A stretch of DNA of 64,000 nt, from positions 8,765,501 through 8,829,500 of the forward strand of contig JAKSXM010000247.1 in the NCBI GenBank assembly GCA_022575985.1, read 5' to 3'. The position numbers and the translations under genes are program-made. The notes below the pieces were generated by a model. It made no database searches, was not told the DNA's origin, and saw nothing but the letters and a program-made list of their open reading frames with translations. Source of the DNA: Anagrus nilaparvatae. Its lineage: Eukaryota > Arthropoda > Insecta > Hymenoptera > Mymaridae. This document shows, piece by piece, positions 9,726-20,989 of this stretch; the stretch's first letter is position 1; the number at the start of each line of letters is the position of its first letter.

Positions 9726-11154
9726 TTTTTTTTTTGTTTTTGTTTTTTTTTTTTTTGCACTCGGGGCAGGGGGGTGAGAAGGCACTTACGCCCGAACAGA
9801 ACCGGTATCTGAACAGTGTCGGACTCCAAGGGGCAAGGCACTCTGCAAAAGACAGATGCCTTGCCCAAAGCATACCGACAAAACTCACCCCCATTCTCTG
9901 CCTTATATAAGTCACACCCGGGACCGTTTATCACATTACATCGGGTTGACTTAGGCCATGCATCCTCTTTAATGAAGATCCTTTCTTTCTTTTGTCCTCT
10001 CATCCTGGAGGTTCCTTATTTCTCCTTCTTATTATTTCGCCATGTCGTCAAATAGATATATACATAGGTTTATAAATTAATAAATATATAAATATATAAA
10101 TAAATAAATAAATTAATATCCTTGTACGTCCTCCATTATCCCCCCATTGGTGCCGCGTGCAAGAACCGTCTATTTTGACTGCTCCTACACGCGGCTCCTA
10201 GTTAGGGTGTCGTCAATAACTTTTTTGTACGCAAAATCTCCTCCACGTACCTTGCCACGACGCTCCATGATTCCTCGTTCTGGAGCATTTTTCAGACTAT
10301 GTTATCGGGTGTGACTTCTTCAACCTCTGCTTCCAGCGCTCTCCTTTTAGTTATCCAGCGGTCACACTCGAAAAACGTGTGACGCGCGTCATCTCGTTTG
10401 TCGGGACAGAATACATATTCAGGGCTCACGACCTTTCCCATCCTAAAGAGGTAAGATTGGAAAAGCCCATGGCCACTGAGGAACTGTGTCAAGAAGTAGT
10501 TTACCTCTCCGTGCTCTCTCTGAGTCCAGGGCGCGACCTCTTTTATGAGGCGCCTGGTCCATGCGCTGTCTGTGCCATCCCTCCAGAGCGTCTGCCACTC
10601 CAGCATCACATCCCTCCTAACTTCCGCTCTGATACGGTCGACGTCGCCTTCATTTTTTCTATCATAAATAAGTTTACGCTCTTTGGCAAGTAGCTGAATA
10701 GGAATAATTCCTGCGATAACAAGAACTGCCGCTTCCGAGACAGTCCTGTATGCGCAAGAAACCCTCAGAGCACCCTGCCTCTGCACTCTTATCATACCTT
10801 TCGAATATATATCCTTATCCAGTGCCTCACTCCAAATCTCCGCTCCGTACAATAGGATGGAGTGAGTTACGGACATTAGCAGCTTTCTCCTGCTGGACTT
10901 TGGTCCATTCATGTTCGACATCAGCCTGCTCAGGGCTAGCGTCGTGGTACCTGCCTTCTTGACCCTTTGAGAAATATGTTCGAAATAGGTCCGCTTCGTA
11001 TCCAAAACTATTCCAAGATATTTGGCGAACCTTTTCGTCTCTATAATGGTATCCTCGTCAACCCGTATTGGAATAACGGTATTGATTTGCTTCCCCGTGA
11101 ACATCACGATCTCGGTCTTAGCGACTGCCAGACTTAATCCGTGCTCTTCCATCC
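9725..11154 (-). mobile_element. LINE copy E: second subfamily, 5'-truncated, minus strand
   Basis: On the minus strand the copy begins in the RT domain right after (TTA)n in its own sense and ends in a 3' UTR with an A-rich tail (9756-9725) followed again by (TTA)n. It is closely related to copy F (47987-49153), including the 3' UTR hairpin with GCCGCGTG paired to CACGCGGC (here near 10153-10196). Confidence 0.88.
10202..11152 (-). pseudogene. LINE copy E ORF2: C-terminal RT/thumb and degenerate zinc knuckle
   Basis: The frame starts in the post-YADD region (MEEHGLSLAVAKTEIVMF) and covers the thumb, a LLYGAEIW segment, RVQRQGALRVSCAYRT, QFLSGHGLF and the C-terminal knuckle. A TGA at 10294-10292 replaces a Gly codon found in copy F; the natural end would be near 10202. 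The first knuckle Cys is Tyr here (SPEYVFCPD) while copy F has Cys, so a zinc ligand is lost. No endonuclease or YADD is present because of the 5' truncation. Confidence 0.85.

Positions 11155-11190
<36 letters not shown>
11155..11190. repeat. (AAT)n tract, probably poly-Asn codons of a Jockey/CR1-like ORF1
   Basis: About 12 AAT units lie between the truncated 5' end of copy E and the 14-bp target copy flanking LINE C. Read in the frame that continues on the far side of C, these are Asn codons leading into an Asn-rich ORF1. The microsatellite may therefore be coding in origin. Confidence 0.8.
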
Positions 11191-11194
<4 letters not shown>

Positions 11195-12354
11195 TATTAA
11201 TCATCTTTCCACGGACATCGATGTAAATTTCGATGATGGTGGAAACCCTCACACGATCCAAGCCAAGACATCGGTTAAGTACCTGGGAGTTCTGCTTGAT
11301 AACAAGCTGAACTTCTGGGAACAATTTCAGAGATCGAGTGAAAAGGCCGTGTCGGTCACATCCTCCTTGTCAAGGCTCATGGCCAACATAGGAGGGCCCG
11401 AACCCGGAATGCGAAGATGATGTCCGTTGTCAACTCTGTCCTGCTTTACGGATCTGAGATCTGGGCGGATATCACCAAATTTGCCATGCACAGACATAAA
11501 ATATCGTCTGTGCAGCGGCAAGCTGCCCTGAGGATCGCCTGCGCGTACCATACGGTATCGCTCGAGGCGATCCAGGTAGTAGCATCGGTCATACCCATCG
11601 ACCTGCTAGCGTTGGAGCGGAGATACATTTACGATAGTGTAGAGGACCGCGAAGTGGCATCCACTCGCGCCCGCTCCAGCTCTATGGAAAAATCGCAGAA
11701 ACGGTGGAAAAAGGACGAAGAGGAAAATGCCCGATGGACGCGCAGACTGATTTCAGATCTGCAGGCATGGATTGGACGACAACATGGGGAGGTGGATTTT
11801 TACCTCACCCAATTTTCAACTGGATACGGGTACTTCCGTGCAATGTTGAAACATTGGCATAAGGTGGCAACAGAGGAGTGCTTGCACTGCTCAGGCGTGA
11901 AGGATACAGTAGAGCACTCTTTCTTCGGATATGTGCGCTACGTGGAAGGGCGCCCACCCTTCTCGATTTGGAGGCCAGAGACGGTGGTCCCGGAAATGCT
12001 TCGGAGTTTTAGAAATTGGAATAAAGTAGCAGAGTACGTAAGGGCCACCTTGTTGAAGAAAAAGGAGGAGGGACTTCTATCGTAGATAGCTCTCCTGTCA
12101 CTAGGCTGGGGGAAGGCAGCGGCCAGTTGCCTAGGCTATGCGTCCCAAACTGAAGTTATACCTGAAAAGGGAGTTCCGGTTTGGGGCAAACAAGTTTGGG
12201 GGGTTTATAGTGTGTTTATCCCAGTTTACACTTTGTGAAACTGGGCGGTCAAGGAAATTTGCGGGTCTTTAAGTCCCGTAAACACTCCATGGCTGATGCA
12301 AGATTCACAAGATTCCCTTGACAAAAAAAAAAAAAAAAAAAAAATATTAATCAT
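11191..12354 (+). mobile_element. LINE copy C: 5'-truncated insertion with 14-bp target duplication
   Basis: The sequence AAAATATTAATCAT stands at 11191-11204 and again at 12341-12354. Between them lies the 3' part of an A/B-type LINE (from 11205) with a poly(A) run of about 22 (12323-12344). The flanks rejoin into one Asn-rich reading frame, so C inserted into a Jockey/CR1-like ORF1. The 3' UTR keeps hairpin 1 and a variant hairpin 3, but lost hairpin 2. Confidence 0.9.
11205..12085 (+). pseudogene. LINE copy C ORF2: thumb and C-terminal domain
   Basis: It begins after the YADD box with the segment TDIDVNFDDGGNPHTI, also seen in copy B. A deletion of 4 nt relative to B near 11417 shifts the frame; the rest (11417-12085) is open. 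The knuckle is CLHCSGVKDTVEHSFFGY, so the last Cys of the CCHC is Tyr. Ends at TAG 12085. Not functional. Confidence 0.85.
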
Positions 12355-13185
12355 AATAATAGTCAATTAAATTTAAATAATAGTAACAATATTGATAAAT
12401 ATAAGCATATAAATTATGATACACCGTTAAATCTATCAAACAAAAACACAGACTTACCATTTACACACACAGCTATTCATTCACACAAAAAACAATTAAT
12501 AAGTCAAAATACAAAAGTCTCATCACACAATAGCAATACTACTAATAATAAAAAATCTGAAAACATCACTAATACACATAGTGCCATTAATAATCACCCT
12601 CCACAACTTTTAATCACTTCAATAGAAAATGACGCTCTGACAACGCTTACAGAAGACTACGAAATGTATGGATAAAGCTGGCTTTATGTCACTTTTCCCT
12701 GAAGATAATCTCGCAGGTCTTTGCATGGACCTGCATCTTGTATTTTACATGGTATTTCAAGCACATTAACTACTAATGAGATTATAAATGTGAGACTATT
12801 ATATACTAATATCTCAAATGGTGCCTCTACACAGCCTGTAGAAAATACTGGTACTATCTCAATTTATCCGTCATTAATAGTCAGCCTATCCACATCTTCT
12901 CGCGTCAAACAAATCTTTACGTTAAAATGCTCAATAAATTATTATAACAGTAGAGACTTAGACCTCTCGCATCTGGATGAGAACTTTGTCACTAATGTGC
13001 CTGCTAGTAAGCTTGCTTTAAATGAAGTGCTTTCGACTAATGAATACCAAAGATTTAAATCTCGTAGAAAGCATGCTAGAAATCTTGATTTTAAGTACTT
13101 TTGGCAAACGGATGGCAATTTCTTAACCAGATGGAAAAAGTCTAGTGTGCTCATTTTTTTAACAGCTCAACAGACATTGACGTGA
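12355..13185 (+). pseudogene. Jockey/CR1-like LINE ORF1 remnant
   Basis: A stop-free Asn/Ser/Thr-rich frame (12355-12675, no start, interrupted upstream by copy C) is followed after a frameshift by 12721-13185. The latter ends in DFKYFWQTDGNFLTRWKKSS. This resembles the C-terminal Baculo_FP-like domain found in ORF1 proteins of Jockey/CR1-type LINEs (a Tyr/Phe-Trp, Asp-Gly, then Arg-Lys pattern). The upstream part includes LNEVLSTNEYQRFKSRRKHAR, also typical of that family. The remnant is broken by frameshifts. Confidence 0.6.
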
Positions 13186-13287
13186 TAAAGACACAATACA
13201 ATAATAATAATAATAGCAATGACAGTAATAACAGTAAGACCGTTAATGATACGAGTAACAAAACTACGCAATGACTAGACAGTGACA

Positions 13288-14676
13288 TAAAGACATTGAA
13301 GGTTGGTTTTGTAAATGCGACCTCTCTTAAACGTCATATCAATGCCTTTCGAGACATTCTCGTTAATGATCACTTTTGATGTTATGGGAGTAGCGGAGAC
13401 GCGACTGGGTAGTGTTATTGATGATTACTTAGTAAGCATTGATGATTACAGTTTATACAGGCAAGATAGAAACACACAAGGTGGGGGCCTGATCCTATAC
13501 ATTTGCAATAATCTCAGAGCTCAAATTCTCATTTACTCTGATACAGGAGTCCATGGCAAACCCCTTCAAACACAATTCCTTATATGCAAAGTTTGGGGAG
13601 ATGAAACTCTTCTTATACTAATTTGCCTCATATATCGTCCATTAAATACAATATCATTCAATAATACATCTGATCTTCTTGACAATCTACGTGACTACTG
13701 TTCATCGTATAGTCACAAAGTTATAATGGGTGACCTTAATGCTGATCTTCTCACCAACAGTGGAGACACAAAACTTATCCTCAATCTCTCCGATAAACTA
13801 TCACTCTAAGTTGTCAGGCATAATGTCACGAATCGTCCTCTAGGATCAGTGGAACCAAAAACTTAAATTGATATTATGTTTGTTGATAAGAATGATAAAA
13901 TACTGACTCATACTAACAAAATATCAATTTTTCACACTAGTCACAACCTCATTAATGTAGAAATCGAATTATTTGTGTCCAAGCCCCCTACAGAAAGCTT
14001 CTCCTACAGAAAGCTAAAAGATATTACCCCGGAGAGCATCAATGAGATTCTGACTAGTTGTGATTGGACACCTTTTCTTAGCCCTTATCTTGAAGTTGGC
14101 CCAGCACTTGATTGCTTGAATTCAAATATTCAACAAGCTATTGACCATCTAGCGCCTCTTAAAACTTTTGCACCTAAAAAGAATAAGGCTCTTTGGATAA
14201 CTGAGGAAATTCAGCTCTTAATCAACAAGCGTAAAACTATTGAAAGACGCTACAATATATCCAAAAATTTTGCTCTTTCAGAAGAACTTATCCAGCTTTC
14301 GGATAAAATAGAGGTACTTTCTGAATTTGCTCAAAGCACATTTTTCCAAGATCACATTAACAATGCCTTAAATAATAAGCAGGATATATGGCGAAAACTA
14401 AAGCATTTGGTGTTTTACCAACACCAAAAAGTGACCTTCATGGTTTATAATTGGGTGATCTAAATGCGTATTTTGCAAGTTTTTGTACATCTTCTACTGA
14501 AAATCTTCAAAGAAGAACTTCAAAGAAGTAACCCTATATGATGTGATCCCGGTTATGACTCATTTTAGTTCCCAAGCAACTGGGGATGATGGCATTCCAC
14601 AGAGAATTATTGCTAAATCATTGCCAACTTTAGGCCCATTTCTTGTGAAGCTATTTAATATTCCTCTTACAAAAGT
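13288..14676 (+). pseudogene. Jockey/CR1-like LINE ORF2 remnant: endonuclease and start of RT
   Basis: The block 13315-13809 is an APE endonuclease: VMGVAETRLG has the catalytic Glu, then GGGLILYI, IYRPL and MGDLNADLL. The block 13876-14463 should end the endonuclease with Ser-Asp-His, but reads HTSHNLI, so the Asp is replaced. The linker to the RT follows. Near 14543-14676 the sequence SSQATGDDGIPQRII resembles the first RT motif. Coding similarity then stops at a junction with another repeat. Stops and frameshifts separate the blocks. It is clearly distinct from the R1-like copies. Confidence 0.75.
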
Positions 14677-14938
14677 CAAAACACAAAAGTGGCTGCCAAA
14701 AATCGAGATTTTGCTCTGGGAAGCTAAAAATTGGGCTGGTGACATATTTTTGGTAGTACTTTCAGAAAAAACACTTTGGAGCAGTTTTGAAGACCCGACC
14801 ATACAAGTCATGTACGCTTCATTTAAATCTACCCATGTTAAAGACCTATATTTCATAAATATTTTCACAACTTTTGTTTCTAGACAAACAAACTATTATT
14901 CTATTCTATTCTATTCTATTTTTAGATGCAACACATAA
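14677..14938 (+). repeat. Dispersed repeat, also present inverted at 31300-31465, plus (TATTC)n
   Basis: About 160 bp from 14680 (TGGCTGCCAAAAATCGAGAT and following) recur with scattered differences on the other strand at 31300-31465, inside the Helitron remnant. The segment then runs into a short (TATTC)n array near 14898-14922. Its class is not known. Confidence 0.7.
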
Positions 14939-15239
14939 CATATGAAAATTAATTCGAGTATTTCGTCATCGTATTAAAAAATTTCGCCACCCAGAAGAAA
15001 AGAAAAATTTATTTTGAGGGATGAAAATAGGGTTCTGGCAATAGTGCAATATTTTTTTCTTGAGATAAATTTTGAAAATAAAAATAATAATGGTTTATTA
15101 AAATTATGAAAAAAGTACATTATTTGAACTTGAGATCTCACTGTATAATTGTTTTTATTTATGAATTAAACAACAGCTTTATTTCGATTAAACATGAAAT
15201 ATGATCTGAGAGGGTTGGTACGCTATAGCGCGCAGGGGG

Positions 15240-15681
15240 TTTGCCCCCTAGTTTTCTATAAAACCGGACATTATTTGAAGAAAATTCATAATGGTCTATA
15301 TTCTGCTAAATTGAATACTAATATCTGAATGCTACAATTGCACAAAAATAATTGAAATTACAACTTTTCTATAAAACAGGACATTATTCGAAGAAAACTT
15401 ATAATGGGGTATAACATTCTATACTGCTATTATCAGTTTTCTAAAAAACAGGAAACTATTAGAAAAAAATTTAATGTAGGCTATGTTCTGCTTAAATTCC
15501 AAACTAATATTTCATTGCTGTCATTGCATAAAAACCATTGAAATTACTACATTTATATAAAACAGTAAGTTTTTTGAAGAAAATTTATATTTATATTTAT
15601 AAATTTATATAATACTAATATCAGAATGCTATAAATGCTTAAAAATAATAGAAATTTAAACTTTTGTATAAAATATGATAC
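15240..15681. repeat. Diverged 115-bp satellite, left part
   Basis: Units containing TCTATAAAACAGGACATTAT and ATTGAAATTACAACTTTTCT recur at spacings near 113 bp (15255, 15368, 15553), with one short interval. They are the same family as the cleaner arrays at 45580-47064 and 50853-51150. The array is interrupted at 15681 by a solo LTR. Confidence 0.7.
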
Positions 15682-16929
15682 TGTAACGTCCTCAACCGCT
15701 GAGAATGTTTTTCCGTGTATGTAGAAAAAACGGTATATAAAATTTTTTCCGTGTATACAAATTCGAATTTGTTGAATTTAAAATTTTCACGGAAAATTTA
15801 AAGACAATCTTTTCCAGTTATTCAAGCTAAATTTTCTATTGCGAGAAAAACGATTTTGCCTTTAGTTCCATGGAATAACTGGAAAAACCTTAGTCAAGGC
15901 CATTATTTCACTTTCGAGTTTTTATTTTTTTATTCTACTTTAGAAACTAAATTTAGATTTAAGGAAAACTCAAGGGATGAAATTATTAGCCTGGAACTAC
16001 GTAAATTAAGCATAATTTTAAGCTACCTTTATAAAAATTTACGTTTAGCATAATAAATTTTAGGTTTAATTCTCGTAAATAAATTGCTCTAAAAAGCCCA
16101 TAATTAGCTTAAATTAAAAGAAAAAGGGTTCAAAAGTAATTTATTTATGAAAAACAAAGAAAATTAAGTTCAAGTAAAACAATGGGTTTACTTAATGACT
16201 TAACGAAATTTTATTTTGATAAAGTCAGACAAAGACAAAAGTATTCCTATAAATATCTTATGTAAAACCCATTGTTTTGAAATATCACGTTTTGTCGACT
16301 CATTAAAAATTTAGATAAGAAAAATAACATCCGATCTATGCGTGATAATGAGTCGACAAAAGAATTCCCCTCTTAGACAAACTCTAGGAGTAGTATCTTA
16401 GATAAGACCCTCAACCCACTCTTGATTTTTATCAAGAGGGGAAGTCGGTCTTATCAAAGATTTCGGTGCTTAAATACTGGAGTTTTTGCCTGAGAAAGGC
16501 CTTCTCGAAGTTCTTCTGAACCGGTTCAGAACTTGGCTCGCTTTAAAAATGAAGAAAAAGAAAAAGAAAGGAATAACTTGGACTTAATTTCATTTTAAAT
16601 TAATATTATCATTTAAAGGTGTTCGTTTAATTTTAAATTATATTTTTCTTTCCTCAACTTAACTTCAATTTTATAAATTACTTAAGTTTCAATAAATTAA
16701 ACTTTAAAAAAAAATACTTAGTACAAATTCAGTTAATAAATTTTTGGACATCCAATTTCAAAAAAAAGTAAGTAACATATTTTATCTTTTACAGAAAAAA
16801 TTAATTCAATTCACCATTTTGAGTAACTTTTTCTGAACACCAAGCTAATTAACAATCCCTGGAAGGCCTGGACAACCTTCCTAAAATCAATTTAAATAGT
16901 ACTAATCAGCTTGAAAACTGATTGTTACA
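15682..16929 (+). mobile_element. Solo LTR 1 (1248 bp) with ATAC target duplication
   Basis: The segment begins TGTAACGTCC and ends TGTTACA, an inverted TGTAAC/GTTACA pair as at LTR ends. ATAC flanks it at 15678-15681 and 16930-16933. Removing it and one ATAC rebuilds a satellite monomer (TATAAAATATGATAC joined to TATTCGAAAAAA). It is about 60-70% similar by eye to solo LTR 2. No internal retroviral-type genes are present. A 4-bp duplication fits Gypsy or BEL type elements; family not fixed. Confidence 0.75.
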
Positions 16930-17140
16930 ATACTATTCGAAAAAAAATTAAAGTAGGCTACATTCTGTTAAAATCGAAACTACTATTTCAACGTTTATGA
17001 AAATCAGGAGACCATTGGAAAAAAATTTAAAGTGCGATGTATTTTCATAAATTCAATACTAATATTTCAATGCTAATATTGCATAAAAACATTTGAAATT
17101 ATAACTTTGCTATAAAAAATTCATCCTTTATCATTGCATG
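16930..17140. repeat. 115-bp satellite remnant between the two solo LTRs
   Basis: It continues the monomer broken by solo LTR 1 and ends in TCATTGCATG, where the CATG target site of solo LTR 2 begins. Confidence 0.7.
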
Positions 17141-18472
17141 TGTAACATCCTCGGCCGTTCGGAAATTTTTTCCGTGTAGGTTGAAATGACGGTCCCTGAA
17201 ATTTTTTTTAAAAATTTTTGTAGATGAATTCCAATTTAAAATTATTTTACCCTGGAAATAGTTGGAAAATCTTAGGGATGCCATTCAATTATCCGATGTG
17301 AAAACTAAAATTTTCAATTGCGAGAAAAATGACTTAGCTTTAAGTTTAACCGGATAACTGAAAAACTTTAGCCAGGGCGATAATTTCACTTTCGAGCTCT
17401 ATTTTTATTTCTACTTTTAAAAATTAAAGTAATTAGAATAAGGGCTCGAGGGATGAAATTATTAGTTTTAAACTATATAACTAAGCATAAACTTTCCTAC
17501 TTTTAATCCATTTTTGAACATCATTTCCAAACAGGAAAAAGTTGAAATATGCTCCATGATGATTAAAAGATCTAAAGAAAAAATAGATTTAAAGCAAAGA
17601 AAGATTAAGTTTGATTCATGAAAAATAAATATTTTTCGCAAAGTATATTCTACAATTAGCATAATAAATTTTATGTTTTACTTTCATGAATAAATTACCT
17701 TGAAAAAACTCATGATTAGCTTAAACCAAAAGAAAAAGGGTTTAAAAGTAATTTATTTGTCGAAAAACAAGGAAAATTAAGTTCCAGGTAAAATCGAAAC
17801 AATGGGTTCAATAACAAAAAAATATTTATTTAGTGACTTATCAATTTAATGAAATCTAAAAATTCTCACGTAAATTTCGATAAAATTGATAAGGAAAACA
17901 ACATTTAATGTTGATGAAACACGAAGTGGCCCTTTGTTTTGAAATTTCGTTAAAAATTGATAAGAAAAACAACTAATCTTTGATGAAACACGAAGTGGCC
18001 TATCTTATCAGATTTTTGGGGTGCTTAAATACTCGTGTTTTCGCCTAAGAAACGCCTACTTTAAGTACTTCTGAACCGGCTTGGAACGTTACTCGCGTTA
18101 AACATGAAGAAAAAAAGAAAGAAAAGAAGGCTTTGAACTTAATTTTATTTTAAATTAATTATTTTATAGAAAAGTGTTCATTAGTTTAAACTTCCTCATC
18201 TTAACAAAAATTTTGTAAATCTTAAAAGTTCTTTTTAGTTAAATAAATTCAATTTTAGAAAAATATTTAAAGCATAATAAATTTTTGAAATCCAGTTTTT
18301 CCCAACAAATTTTATTCATTTAGTAAAGTTTTTCTTTTATTTAAAAGTAAATTCAATAGGCAATTGTTGAATACTTTTTTGAATTTCAAGCTAATTAAAT
18401 TCCCAAGATGGCCTGGACAACCTTCTTAAAACTAGACTAATTAACGTAGAACCATTAATCTGGTTCATTACA
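17141..18472 (+). mobile_element. Solo LTR 2 (1332 bp) with CATG target duplication
   Basis: It begins TGTAACATCCTCGGCC and ends TTCATTACA, flanked by CATG at 17137-17140 and 18473-18476. Shared blocks with LTR 1 occur in the same order: GCGAGAAAAA, then TTTCACTTTCGAG, then GGGATGAAATTATTAG, then GAAAAAGGGTT, then a GCCTGGACAACCTTC block near the 3' end. The two are therefore members of one family inserted independently. Confidence 0.75.
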
Positions 18473-19908
18473 CATGATAAAAAAACTAATAAAAAGATTA
18501 GAATTATTATCCATTTATGCTGAGCATCGCGAGACCAACCATTGAAATTTTGCACTAAAACTTTTTTATTTTGGATATGTAGGGTTAGAGATATCATCAG
18601 TCAAAGTTTTTTACCCATTTTTAAAAACTACATAGCACTCCCAAAACTTTTTAAGAAATCAACCAATTACCACGCAAGTGGTCTCATTTTCTTTGTTTTA
18701 ATAAATAAAAACTTTTAAGAGAAAAAAATTTCAAAAAACTTACCGTTAATCTACTTTTATTTCAATTTTTCTGTTTTTAAAATGTCGACCTGCCACCGCT
18801 CAATGCCTGAAATGGGCACAGTAGATTTACAGGGTTGAAAACACCAATGAGAATAAAAAACTAGGCCCTTTTCAAGTTAATTTTAGAAAACCGAAATCTT
18901 TTTGAGTTGCGACCATTTTTGGACAGAAGGGGGTGGCCGGGTTGAGAAATAATCGCCCATATATAAATTATCGGAATTATATCTAGACGAAATTATAAGC
19001 AATAAAATAATATGATATTATAATTAAAAATGCTTCATCAGCATCATCATTACGAGAAACCACACGTACAAGAAAGTTCGTAATAAGACCTCACACGAAG
19101 TACTCGAGGTGGGAATAAAACCACCCTACTCAGACGCGTGACAACCTAATTACCTATGATTAGAGGCATTGTTACTAAGGACACTAAATTTTCCGCATTA
19201 AGCCAATTACGCGCAGATCTCCTCTCCTCATTTTAACTAAGCGTTAGCCTTTAAAAGCTCTCGCAGAAGCTCCTAACCGGTAGAGCTTAGGAGCATGTAG
19301 TCCCTTAGAGAAAACTGACTGACGCTAGAAACTATAAACAAATTAACGGACTAACTTGTACTCAGGATTCTACCGCTAACTAAGAGATCTAAGCATGGCC
19401 AATATTATTATAAATCATTAAACCAGCGTTTTAATAATAAAAGAAGTTATTTTTGAAATCCTGTCACCAGTAAATGAGTTAGACCAACAGGCGAAACCTG
19501 AATAACAATATCCTTATTTATCTGTATTTATTTGCGATCTAATTCTACAGTAGATTACCTTAGGGGTAGCCTACAATAATTATATATTTTTCTATATTCT
19601 TTTGTTTTCAAAACTTTATTTTTATTTCTTATAATATTTTCTTAAGTACTTATAATTATATTTACCGGCCTATTCGATATAATCTGAGTCTTCTAATATA
19701 TATGAGTAATCCCCAATAGATTGTTTTATTTTAAAAGGGCCACAAAATACTGCACAAAATTTTGAAATTATGCCTTGTAGTGCATTAGATTGATTTTTAT
19801 CCCTTACACTTACAAGGTCCTGCTTTACAACCTTTTATTTCTAATTAATTAATTAATTTTAACTTTTATTAAAATTAATTTTGTGGTATACCCAAGTCAC
19901 TTTAAAAA
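18473..19908. other. No gene seen
   Basis: AT-rich DNA without a supported coding region. A block near 18519 (GAGCATCGCGAGACCAACCA) is closely matched near 53826. The stretch 19030-19400 is more complex in base composition but has stops in all frames. Confidence 0.5.
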
Positions 19909-20723
19909 TTCTTTAAAAAAAAGGGAAATTAATTTAAATTTAAATTTTACCTATTTTCCGTCTAGCAACTTCGCTATTTGTCATTTACGACATGTTTCGG
20001 AACTTATGTTCCATCATCAGGTTTCCAAATTATTGAAAATGTTATTAGGATGTTGTCAAAATTAATAAAATTATATTTGTGCATTATTTTTATTTGATGT
20101 AATTCTTAACACTCTCACTTATTTTTATTACATTACATTTTATTTGCGAGGTGCGCACCGTTTTAATGTCGATTGTAAATAAATATTATTAATAAAATAT
20201 AAAAAAAAAAAAAAAGGAAAAAGGATGAGGAAAGTGAGGTTAATTTTTATTAAAACTAGAACGCGAAATTGTTGTTAATAAAAATCGTCACGAATATTAA
20301 AATAAAACACGAAAATTAAAGAAATTATACTATGATCAATTGTAATTATTACAATTCATGTTATTTTGATTATAATTTTGTATATTTCTTTGGCGTGATA
20401 CAATCCAGCGAGAAGTCGTCTTCCCCTCCCACTCCGCACGAGAGAAAATTACGTCCTCTCGAAGATAATGTTATTTTGCATTATGGAAACTATGATAGAT
20501 TTTTTAACACCGATTGTACACTAAATATTGTTAAATTTAAATTTAAATTTTAAGAGAAATTTGTTGTTGTTATTGATATTATGATTTTAATTCCAGTTTT
20601 ATTTTTAAAACTATTACTATTGAAAAATGTCGTAAATGACAAATAGCGAAGCGCTAGACGGAAAATAGGTAAAATTTAAATTTAAATTTAAATTAATTTC
20701 CCTTTTTTTAATTTAAAGAACTT
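19909..20723. mobile_element. Non-autonomous inverted-repeat element, about 815 bp
   Basis: The left end (19909-19992) and the right end (20629-20723) are inverted copies of about 85-95 bp. Both contain GGGAAATTAATTTAAATTTA, TACCTATTTTCCGTCTAGC and CGCTATTTGTCATTTACGAC. No transposase is encoded in the 640-bp interior; the small frame there is not convincing. Next to the left arm is TTTCGGAACTTATGTTCCAT. Target duplication is not clear. Probably a MITE of a DNA transposon. Confidence 0.65.
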
Positions 20724-20989
20724 TTATTTCTGTTTATTTATTAATTAGCTCTTTTTTTGTTTCTTTTTACATTTTCTTTAGCTATATACAATTATTCTTT
20801 ATAAGGTATTATTTTATTATTATTTAGCCAGTTGAAATTTATATATTTTTTCCATATTCTGTCGGGTGACTGATTCAAAAATATTTCTACTGGACGAAAT
20901 TCCGTCGTATTGTAATAAGTATTTCTGTGATAATTTTGTAAAAGCTCAACCTTGCAAGCCAATGATTTATGGCTATTCCCCGGTGCATA

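Noticed and set aside
11022..11420. Open frame of 132 codons crossing 11155
   Set aside because: A chimera of the antisense of LINE E, the AAT tract and the start of LINE C; no single gene.
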